Shown here: positions 25,696-33,084 of the stretch, one piece after another
Position numbering within the stretch: position 1 is the stretch's first letter
How the letters are laid out: each line of letters starts with the position of its first letter
Origin: an uncultured Bacteroidales bacterium
GTDB lineage: Bacteria > Bacteroidota > Bacteroidia > Bacteroidales > Bacteroidaceae
Reading direction: 5' to 3'
Assembly (NCBI GenBank): GCA_902784475.1
Contig: CACZUX010000018.1
Coordinates: 1 to 41,364 of the forward strand
Length of the DNA: 41,364 nt
Notes under the pieces: model-generated
Database searches by the model: none
Seen by the model: only the letters and a program-made list of their open reading frames with translations
Told to the model about the DNA's origin: nothing
Position numbers and translations under genes: made by a program

Positions 25696-27906
25696 ATGCT
25701 GCGCCTGACGCTCCTGCTGCTTGCTCTGCTACCGACGACACTCTTCGCACAGATGAGCGAACAGATGAGGCAGGAGAAATTGGCCAATGCACTCCAAACG
25801 GAGAACGGCGGCACTATGTGGGGGCGCGACAGCACCGGCCATATGCCAAACAGAAAAGTGCCCTGGGGCCAGTTCATGTGGACCATCGACGAGCGTCTGG
25901 GCGAAGTGGTTCCTGCAGAGAACAAGGACACGGTGGTGAACAATTTCCAGAACTGGAGGTTCACCGACGGCATGACGGGCGACTACAGCTTCCTCGGCAA
26001 CACGGGCAGCCCGCGCCTCAACCGCATCTTCTTCGACCGTAATGAGGAATTGGACTTCGAACCCTTGGCGCCCTACGACTTTTTCCTGGGCACTTTGGCC
26101 GATTTCCGTTTCACCAACACCAAGTCGCCGATGACCAATCTGGCCTATCACTCCTGCGGCAACAAGCAGACGGGCGAAGACCGCATCCGTGCTTATTTCG
26201 CCTCCAACATCAACAAGATTGCGGGCATCGGCTTCAAGATTGACTACGACTACGGCAGAGGTTACTACGTGCAGTCGCAAAACAGTTCCTTCGGCGGCAG
26301 CGTCTTCGGCTACTATCGCGGCGACAAATACAACATGCACGCCTACATCCAGGCCGATCGCATCAAGCATGCCGTGAACGGCGGTATTGAGGACGACAAA
26401 TACATCACGAATCCACAGTCGTTCCCCCAATCGTACGACAGTGACGACATTCCCGTCAATCTCAATGCACACTACTACTCCGACTACGACCAGCGCTACT
26501 ATCTCTCCCACCGCTACAATACGGGGTTCTACCGGAGAATAGAAATGCCGGATTCCGTCAAGCCCAAGATGCCGGAAGACTCGCTACTGCTGGTGCAGCT
26601 TGAGGACTCCGTGCGGCAGGTCGTTATGGCCGATTCGCTCAAACTCTCCATGGCGCTCGACAGCTTAAGACTGGCTTGGGAGAAGGGCATCGAATACAAG
26701 CAGGAATTCATCCCCGTGATGAGTTTCATCCACACCTTCGATGTGCGCAACATGACGCATGACTACTACTCCAACTCACGGGCCACTTATAAATACTACA
26801 CTCACAACTACTACGGTAATCCCGCAAGCCATGATGACCGTATGTTGATGCGATCCTTCAGAAACACTCTTGGCGTGAGCATGAGGGAAGGCTTCAACAA
26901 ATGGGCACCATTCGGTCTTACTGCTTTTGCCACACACGAATTGCTTCTGCAAAAACAAATGTACGAAGTAGCTCCTGAAGACACTTCCTATACGGGAAAG
27001 ACGCGCAACCAACTCTCTGTGGGTGGAGAAATCAGCAAGCGTATGGGCGACATCTTCCACTACGGCGCTACGGGTGAGGTTTGGGTGGCCGGTTATGGCG
27101 TGGGCGACTTCAAGATTAACGCCGATCTGGATTTGAACATTCCCGTCAGCCACAAAGACACATTGAACTTCGTGGCTACCGCGCTTATAGAAAACCGTCT
27201 GCCCAGCCTGTGGATGCAGGAGACCCATACGCAGTTTGCCTGGTGGGACAACGACCTCGACAAAGTGTTCCGCACGCAACTGATGGCCGAATTGGAGTTC
27301 AAGCGCACGAGGACCAAAGTGCGCTTCGGATGGACCAATCTCACCAACTACGCCTACTACGCCATGCAGAATACGCTATATCCCAACAAGCAACAGGGCA
27401 GCGTTATTCCCGGCGACTACAAGCACGACGTGTGCGTGAAGCAGATGGACGGCAGCGTGCAGGTGTTCATGCTGCAACTGTGCCAGAATTTCGTAGTCGG
27501 ACCGCTTCATTGGGATAACGAAATCACTTGGCAGAAAACCACCGATGAGGATGCGCTCCCCCTGCCGCAACTCAACTGTTACAGCAATCTCTATCTGCTC
27601 TTCAGGATTGCTAAAGTCCTGAGGGTGCAATTGGGCGGTGACGTGCGTTTCTTCACAAAATACTATGCGCCAGACTACGCTACTGCTATTGGCCAGTTTG
27701 CCGTGCAGGACTACGACAACGGACCTGTCAAGATCGGCAACTATCCCGTTGTCAACGCCTATGTGAATCTGCACATCAAACGCTGTCGTCTTTACGTTGA
27801 CGTCGCTCATTTGAATGCCGGACACGGCAACATGTTCCTGGCGCCCCACTATCCCATCAACCCGATGACCATCAACTTTGGCATCTCATGGAATTTCTTT
27901 GACTGA
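25696..27906 (+). CDS. Putative outer-membrane porin (Porin_10-like)
   Basis: A 736-aa protein with a signal peptide (about 1-18, ending LFA-QM) and a long series of alternating, aromatic-rich beta strands typical of an outer-membrane barrel. It ends ISWNFFD, an aromatic C-terminal strand suited to BAM recognition. It resembles the Bacteroidetes 'putative porin' family. A helical charged insert (about 285-330, EDSLLLVQLEDSV) interrupts the barrel and probably faces the periplasm. The ATG at 25696 is preferred over GTG 25672 because it starts the signal peptide directly. Gap to the next gene is 2 nt. Confidence 0.85.
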   Translation: MLRLTLLLLALLPTTLFAQMSEQMRQEKLANALQTENGGTMWGRDSTGHMPNRKVPWGQFMWTIDERLGEVVPAENKDTVVNNFQNWRFTDGMTGDYSFLGNTGSPRLNRIFFDRNEELDFEPLAPYDFFLGTLADFRFTNTKSPMTNLAYHSCGNKQTGEDRIRAYFASNINKIAGIGFKIDYDYGRGYYVQSQNSSFGGSVFGYYRGDKYNMHAYIQADRIKHAVNGGIEDDKYITNPQSFPQSYDSDDIPVNLNAHYYSDYDQRYYLSHRYNTGFYRRIEMPDSVKPKMPEDSLLLVQLEDSVRQVVMADSLKLSMALDSLRLAWEKGIEYKQEFIPVMSFIHTFDVRNMTHDYYSNSRATYKYYTHNYYGNPASHDDRMLMRSFRNTLGVSMREGFNKWAPFGLTAFATHELLLQKQMYEVAPEDTSYTGKTRNQLSVGGEISKRMGDIFHYGATGEVWVAGYGVGDFKINADLDLNIPVSHKDTLNFVATALIENRLPSLWMQETHTQFAWWDNDLDKVFRTQLMAELEFKRTRTKVRFGWTNLTNYAYYAMQNTLYPNKQQGSVIPGDYKHDVCVKQMDGSVQVFMLQLCQNFVVGPLHWDNEITWQKTTDEDALPLPQLNCYSNLYLLFRIAKVLRVQLGGDVRFFTKYYAPDYATAIGQFAVQDYDNGPVKIGNYPVVNAYVNLHIKRCRLYVDVAHLNAGHGNMFLAPHYPINPMTINFGISWNFFD

Positions 27907-27908
27907 TT

Positions 27909-28898
27909 ATGCATAAATTGGATGAAATAAAATGGGGCTTTGTCGGTTGCGGAGAAGTGACCGAGAGGAAGAGCGGTCCGGCTTTTTCTCTGGTGGATCA
28001 TTCGCAGGTAGTGGCCGTCATGTCGCGCAATCACGAGAAGGCCAAAGATTATGCCGAGCGTCATCATATCGACAAGTGGTATGCAGACGCGCAGATGCTG
28101 ATCAACGATCCCGAAGTGAATGCCGTATATATCGCAACGCCGCCTTCTTCCCACGCCACTTATGCCATTATGGCTATGAAAGCCGGCAAGCCCGTCTATG
28201 TGGAAAAGCCTCTGGCCGCCTCGTATGTGGACTGTCAGCGCATCAACCGCGTCAGTCAGGAGACAGGTGTGCCCTGTTATGTGGCTTACTACCGTCGGGA
28301 GCTGGCTTATTTTAAAAAGGTGAAGGAGATCATCGAAAGCGGCACCATCGGCAAGATACTGACTTGCCAGATCCGTTTTGCCTGTCCGCCGAGAGATTTG
28401 GACTATAATCGGACGAATCTCCCCTGGCGCGTACAGAGAGACATCGCCGGTGGCGGCTACTTTTACGATCTGGCGCCGCATCAGATTGACCTCCTGCAGA
28501 TGTGTTTCGGACCGATAGTCCGGGCGCATGGTGTCACTGCGAATATGGGTGGCCTGTATGCGACGGAAGACACCGTTGCTGCCACATTCCAATTTCAGAG
28601 CGGCCTTGTAGGCAGCGGCAGCTGGTGTTTCGTCGCCGATGACTCTGCGAAAGTAGACAGAATCGCCCTGTCCGGAGAACTGGGCAGAATCAGTTTCTCT
28701 GTGTTCACCTACACGCCGATATCGCTCTACACCAAAAACGGGAAAGAAGAAATCACTGTCAACAATCCGCCGCACGTGCAGCTGCCTTTGATCGAGAAGG
28801 TGGTTAAAGCTCTTCGGGGCGAAGAGGACTGTAAGGAAGACTGTATTATGGCAACATCAGTCAATTGGGTACTGGATAAAATATTAGGAAAACTATGA
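27909..28898 (+). CDS. Gfo/Idh/MocA-family oxidoreductase
   Basis: A 329-aa NAD(P)-dependent sugar or sugar-derivative dehydrogenase. The N-terminal Rossmann fold begins with GFVGCGEVTERK, and the family's EKPLA motif supplies the catalytic Lys. A C-terminal alpha/beta domain contains GGGYFYDLAPHQIDLL with the active-site His. No signal peptide, so cytoplasmic. It overlaps the DUF1573 gene by 4 nt (ATGA). Substrate not deducible; the nearby DUF2264 gene hints at sugar or uronate metabolism. Confidence 0.93.
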   Translation: MHKLDEIKWGFVGCGEVTERKSGPAFSLVDHSQVVAVMSRNHEKAKDYAERHHIDKWYADAQMLINDPEVNAVYIATPPSSHATYAIMAMKAGKPVYVEKPLAASYVDCQRINRVSQETGVPCYVAYYRRELAYFKKVKEIIESGTIGKILTCQIRFACPPRDLDYNRTNLPWRVQRDIAGGGYFYDLAPHQIDLLQMCFGPIVRAHGVTANMGGLYATEDTVAATFQFQSGLVGSGSWCFVADDSAKVDRIALSGELGRISFSVFTYTPISLYTKNGKEEITVNNPPHVQLPLIEKVVKALRGEEDCKEDCIMATSVNWVLDKILGKL

Positions 28899-29281
28899 AA
28901 AAAATTGCAATTTTACTGTTAACGCTTACGCTTGGCTTTTTCAACGCACAAGGTGAAGAGAAGTTTTCAGAGATTCAGTTTGAGACGCTGAAGATTGACC
29001 TCGGCAAGTTCTCGGAGAAGGATGCCGTAAGAAAGTGTGCCTTCACCTTCAAAAATGTCGGCACCGCCCCACTCATCATCAATCAGGCATTTGCCTCATG
29101 CGGCTGCACCACACCGGAATTCCCCAAAGAACCGCTCAAACCCGGAGAACAGGGTAAGATTTCCGTAACGTACAACGGACAGGGGCGTTCCAAAGGACAT
29201 TTTGCCAAGACCATCACCGTTCGATGCAACGGCACTACAGAGCTGGTGCGCCTGACCATTGAAGGCGAGATGACCGAATAA
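28895..29281 (+). CDS. DUF1573 domain secreted protein
   Basis: A 128-aa protein with a signal peptide (about 1-20) and one Ig-like DUF1573 domain. Conserved features are FTFKNVGTAPLII, the cysteine motif FASCGCTTPEFP and the PGEQGKISVTYN turn. Such small proteins are abundant in Bacteroidetes and presumed to be periplasmic or surface-located, role unknown. It is translationally coupled to the oxidoreductase. Confidence 0.93.
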   Translation: MKKIAILLLTLTLGFFNAQGEEKFSEIQFETLKIDLGKFSEKDAVRKCAFTFKNVGTAPLIINQAFASCGCTTPEFPKEPLKPGEQGKISVTYNGQGRSKGHFAKTITVRCNGTTELVRLTIEGEMTE

Positions 29282-29305
29282 ATGATAAACAAACGAGATC
29301 TTACC

Positions 29306-30616
29306 ATGAAAAGAATACTGATTGCAGTTCTCGCACTACTTTGTGTTTGCCTCGGCGCAGAAGCGGGAAAGAAGAAGGCGGCCAAGATACAGACCGACCG
29401 CGAGTATTGGACCGAGTTGGCTTACCGCATGGCGGCGCCCGTGCTGGAGAATATGGCCAAAGGTGAGCTCCAGATGAACATGAAGCTGGAGCTCTCTCCC
29501 ACTTGGGACAACAGAGACAAGAAAGTGGCCTACATGGAGTGTTTCGGACGCCTAATGGCCGGCATTGCACCCTGGCTCAATCTGCCCGACGATGACAGTG
29601 CCGAGGGTAAGATGAGGGCACAACTGCGCGAGTGGGCGCTCAAGGCCTATGCCAACGCCGTTGATCCCGAGAGCCCCGACTATCTCGGCTGGCAGAGCGG
29701 TGGTCAGACGCTGGTCGACGGCGCCTATTTGGCCGAGTCGCTTTATAGAGGTTGGGACGGCATCTGGCTACGTCTCGATTCAATAACCCAGGCGCGCTAC
29801 ATCAAAGAGTTTCAGGGCTTGCGCCGCTACGATCCCTGCTACACCAACTGGCTGCTCTTCTCGGCTATGGAGGAATGTTTCATCGCCAAAGCCGGCGGCG
29901 ATGCCGACTGGTTCAGAATCCATCGTGCGATGGAGAAAGTCGAAGAGTGGTATGTGGGTGACGGATGGTATTCCGACGGCCCCTCCTTTGCTTTCGACTA
30001 CTACAATTCCTACGTCATCCAGCCCATGTACGTAGAATGTCTGGAGATGATACGTCAGGTGCGCGGCAACGACTCCTGGACCGTAAGGACTTACGTGCCT
30101 GAAACGGATCGCAACGAGGGTGCCAACTACCGCTACAACCAGGCGCTCAAGCGCATGCAGAAGTTCGGCGTCATCCTCGAGCGCTTCATTTCTCCCGAAG
30201 GCACCTTCCCCGTCTTCGGCCGCAGCATCCCCTACCGTCTGGCCACGATGCAGCCTCTGGCCCAGCTGGCTTGGCGCAAACAGTTGCCCAAGGAGTTGCA
30301 TAACGGCCAGGTGCGCGCTGCGCTTACAGCGGTGATGCACCGTATGTTCGACGGCATCGGCGCTTCAAACTTTACGGAAGACGGCTACCTGACCATCGGC
30401 TTTGTGGGCAATCATCCCAATGTAGCCGACTGGTACACCAACAACGGCAGCCTCTACATGACCTCTCTGGCCTTTATGCCTCTGGGACTTCCCGAGAGCG
30501 ATCCCTTCTGGAGCGACGCGCCCGAGAAATGGACCAGCAAGAAAGCTTGGGAGGGTGACGACTTCCCGAAGGACCATAAATGGAAAATCAACAAGCAGAT
30601 ACTGTATTGGGAGTAG
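29306..30616 (+). CDS. DUF2264 domain secreted protein
   Basis: A 436-aa protein with a signal peptide (about 1-20, ending AEA). The mature part matches the DUF2264 family: RxYW near the start, GRLMAGIAPWL, DYLGW, YDPCYTNWLLF and the WYVGDGWYSDGPSFAFDYYN segment. DUF2264 proteins have an alpha/alpha toroid-like look and are often found beside polysaccharide-degradation genes, but no activity is established that I can cite. ATG 29306 is chosen over 29282 because it begins the signal peptide. Its end overlaps the next gene by 37 nt. Confidence 0.88.
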   Translation: MKRILIAVLALLCVCLGAEAGKKKAAKIQTDREYWTELAYRMAAPVLENMAKGELQMNMKLELSPTWDNRDKKVAYMECFGRLMAGIAPWLNLPDDDSAEGKMRAQLREWALKAYANAVDPESPDYLGWQSGGQTLVDGAYLAESLYRGWDGIWLRLDSITQARYIKEFQGLRRYDPCYTNWLLFSAMEECFIAKAGGDADWFRIHRAMEKVEEWYVGDGWYSDGPSFAFDYYNSYVIQPMYVECLEMIRQVRGNDSWTVRTYVPETDRNEGANYRYNQALKRMQKFGVILERFISPEGTFPVFGRSIPYRLATMQPLAQLAWRKQLPKELHNGQVRAALTAVMHRMFDGIGASNFTEDGYLTIGFVGNHPNVADWYTNNGSLYMTSLAFMPLGLPESDPFWSDAPEKWTSKKAWEGDDFPKDHKWKINKQILYWE

Positions 30617-32043
30617 TTATTGACATCAAAGACGGCGTGGTGAGAAATCCGGTGTGGCGTATGGCCGCTCCGGTCAATCTCACTGTGGAGGACGGCATGC
30701 AGCTCGCTGTGGTCGGTGACAATGCTGCCGGCAAGACCCGACTGGTGGAGATTCTCACGCAGCACTACCCGCTCCTGCTCAACGAGGTCCGCTACGACTT
30801 CTCTCCGTCGGAACGCACGCTGGTTTCGGACAATCTCAAGTATATCACCTTTCGCGACAGCTACGGAGAGAACGACGGCACCTACTATTTGCAGCAACGC
30901 TGGAACCAGCACGACATCGACGAGAACACCCCTACTGTGGGCCAGCTCCTGGAGAAGATTCCCGAAGCCGTTCCCGGCCTGAGGAAGAGACTCTACAAGA
31001 TGTTTCATCTGGAGCATTTGCTCGACGAGTACATCATCAGCATCTCCAGCGGCGAACTGCGCAAGTTCCAGCTCACGCGCGTCCTGATGACGGCGCCCCG
31101 TGTGCTCATCATGGACAATCCCTACATCGGTCTTGACGCCGAGGCCAGAGCTTTGCTCACGGATTTGTTCACCACGATGGTGCGTGAGTTTCATCTGCTC
31201 TGCATCCTGATTCTTTCGCGTGACGACATGATTCCCTCTTTCGTCACCCACGTGCTTCCCGTCGAGGGTCTGGAGGTGAAGCCGCTCATGCCCCGCGAGG
31301 AGTATGAGCCCCGCAAGCATTGGCGCGAGTCTCACGGTGAGCTCTTCAAGCCCTCCTCAACGATAACCGATGACGGACGTCCGGAGATTCTCCGCTTCAA
31401 CAATGTCACCATCCGATACGGGCAGCGCACGATTCTGAAGAACTTGAACTGGGTGGTGCACAAGGGCGACCGTTGGGCACTTCGCGGCGAGAACGGCGCC
31501 GGCAAGAGCACGCTGCTCTCTCTCGTCTGCGCCGACAACCCTCAGGGCTATGCCTGCGACATCGAACTCTTCGGACGCAAACGCGGCACCGGAGAGAGCA
31601 TCTGGGAGATTAAGAAGCATATCGGCTACGTTTCACCCGAGCTCCACCGCGCTTATCAGAAGGACATTCCCGCCATCGACATTGTGGCCTCGGGCCTCTC
31701 GGACTCCGTCGGTCTGTATCATCGTCCCCGTCCCGAAGAGCGCGCTCAGTGTCAGGAGTGGATGCAGCGTTTCGGCATTGAATCGATTTCCGACCGCACC
31801 TTCCTCAAGCTCTCCAGCGGCGAACAGCGTCTATGCCTTCTGGCGCGTGCCTTTGTCAAGAATCCCGATCTGCTCATTCTCGACGAACCGCTTCACGGAC
31901 TGGACATCGGCCGTTGCCTCATGGTACAGCGCATCATCGACGACTACTGCAAGGATCCGGAGAAGACGCTCATCATGGTGTCGCACTATCAGGAGGAACT
32001 GCCTCCGTGCATCACCCACGAGATTTTCCTCCGCCGTAATTGA
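30580..32043 (+). CDS. ModF-like protein with two ABC ATPase domains, first domain degenerate
   Basis: A 487-aa soluble protein with two ABC ATPase domains and no transmembrane part. Domain 1 has Walker A GDNAAGKT (46-53) and signature SSGEL (157-161). Its Walker B reads VLIMDN, with N180 replacing the catalytic Glu, and the switch His is replaced by Arg (LSRD, about 213). Domain 2 is canonical: GENGAGKS (303-310), LSSGEQR, LLILDEP with E436, and SH at 468-469. It resembles E. coli ModF/PhrA, whose exact role is unsettled. It is the last gene of the ten-gene run. Confidence 0.88.
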   Translation: MENQQADTVLGVVIDIKDGVVRNPVWRMAAPVNLTVEDGMQLAVVGDNAAGKTRLVEILTQHYPLLLNEVRYDFSPSERTLVSDNLKYITFRDSYGENDGTYYLQQRWNQHDIDENTPTVGQLLEKIPEAVPGLRKRLYKMFHLEHLLDEYIISISSGELRKFQLTRVLMTAPRVLIMDNPYIGLDAEARALLTDLFTTMVREFHLLCILILSRDDMIPSFVTHVLPVEGLEVKPLMPREEYEPRKHWRESHGELFKPSSTITDDGRPEILRFNNVTIRYGQRTILKNLNWVVHKGDRWALRGENGAGKSTLLSLVCADNPQGYACDIELFGRKRGTGESIWEIKKHIGYVSPELHRAYQKDIPAIDIVASGLSDSVGLYHRPRPEERAQCQEWMQRFGIESISDRTFLKLSSGEQRLCLLARAFVKNPDLLILDEPLHGLDIGRCLMVQRIIDDYCKDPEKTLIMVSHYQEELPPCITHEIFLRRN

Positions 32044-32056
32044 ATCGGTATGACAC

Positions 32057-32095
32057 AAAAAGAATCCCGGACAATTGCTGTCCGGGATTTCTTTT
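32057..32095. terminator. Strong terminator after the efflux/envelope operon
   Basis: An 11-bp perfect stem (AATCCCGGACA at 32063-32073 and TGTCCGGGATT at 32079-32089) with a 5-nt loop is flanked by AAAAA and TCTTTT. It follows the ModF-like stop by 20 nt. Symmetry allows it also to end leftward transcripts from the acidic-protein gene at 32120. Confidence 0.92.
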
Positions 32096-32119
32096 ATCCG
32101 TTAAGTATAATATAAGATT

Positions 32120-33016
32120 TTATCCTTCGATGGTGAATCCGTCAAGCGACTCCTCTTCGTCCGACAGGTCGGCTTCTTCTGTATACTGACTGTAGTATGT
32201 GCCGTCCAGATCCTCCTTCGTGGGATCGCCGTCCACCAGATCGAATTCGTCGTCATCATCATCGTCGTCACGATTCCGATCCATCATCGCCAACTCCTCG
32301 TCGGTCAAATCCTCATCGTCGAGCTCTTCGATGTCGTCCAAAATATCATCATCCTCATCACCTTTGTGCTTGGGCTTGTTGTTGCCGGTGTGACGACGAA
32401 TCTTATTGCCGTCCTCGTCGTAGTCGTCCTCGTTGATCATACGCAGCTTGACGGCGGGATCCTTCTTTTTGCAGAAGATGGCTTCTGTCCAGGTGCCTTT
32501 CTCGATCTCGAGCACTTCGAAGCCCTGAGCCACTTTCTTCTCCAGCGTGCCGCCCTCCTTATGCAGATGCGAGGTGGGCAGCTGCGTGTTGGAGACGTCG
32601 AAAGCTGAGGCAATAATGTCTTTGATGTGCAGAGGGACTGCCTCCCATCCGCCGCCGAAGTTGCGGTCGATCAGCTCCAACACACCCGAGGCCGTCATGT
32701 GGCGGATGTTCTCGTAGGTGAGCTCCGTCAGCCGCTGAATGGTCTTCTTGCGGATGGCCACAGCGCCCTTCGAGGCTTTGGTGTGGGTGAACACGGCCCA
32801 TTCGCCGTTCTCATACTTCTTGACTTCGCGATCGTCCTGAGGGTTGTAGTGCACCACATCGAAGGCGATGCGCATCGTGTTGAGCAGCTTGTCCTCGGCC
32901 TGCGGGAAGATGGGGTTGTCCTTCTCCTCGTTCCAAAGTTTGGGGATTTCGTTCTGATCCACGTTCCACACATTGGTGGAATCCAGATCCATTATGCTTT
33001 CAAGAATCTTACTCAT
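32120..33016 (-). CDS. Conserved-looking protein with a long Asp/Glu-rich tail, function unknown
   Basis: A 298-aa protein of no family I recognise. Residues 1-195 look globular, with WEAVPLHIKDIIASAFD and IEKGTWTEAIFCKKKD as distinctive segments. From about 196 to the end it is dominated by Asp and Glu, including a run of seven Asp, broken once by a basic patch (KIRRHTGNNKPKHKG). There is no signal peptide or membrane segment. The architecture recalls RNA polymerase delta or nucleic-acid mimics, but this is only a shape comparison. It follows ppdK by 68 nt with a terminator-like hairpin between them, so its expression may depend on read-through. Confidence 0.85.
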   Translation of the reverse strand: MSKILESIMDLDSTNVWNVDQNEIPKLWNEEKDNPIFPQAEDKLLNTMRIAFDVVHYNPQDDREVKKYENGEWAVFTHTKASKGAVAIRKKTIQRLTELTYENIRHMTASGVLELIDRNFGGGWEAVPLHIKDIIASAFDVSNTQLPTSHLHKEGGTLEKKVAQGFEVLEIEKGTWTEAIFCKKKDPAVKLRMINEDDYDEDGNKIRRHTGNNKPKHKGDEDDDILDDIEELDDEDLTDEELAMMDRNRDDDDDDDEFDLVDGDPTKEDLDGTYYSQYTEEADLSDEEESLDGFTIEG

Positions 33017-33030
33017 ACTTGGGTTTAAAG

Positions 33031-33061
33031 ACCCCTCCGAAGCGTTGTTCTCCGGAGGGGC
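33031..33061 (-). terminator. Terminator-like hairpin between ppdK and the acidic-protein gene
   Basis: CCCCTCCG (33032-33039) pairs with CGGAGGGG (33053-33060) around a 13-nt loop. On the minus strand it is followed by TCTTTAAAC. It lies 24 nt after the ppdK stop. Confidence 0.7.
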
Positions 33062-33084
33062 CTGATTGAATGAATGTCAAGGAT

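Noticed and set aside
32197-32436. Plus-strand frames opposite the acidic tail (Ser- or Arg/His-rich)
   Set aside because: They are low-complexity complements of Asp/Glu codons.
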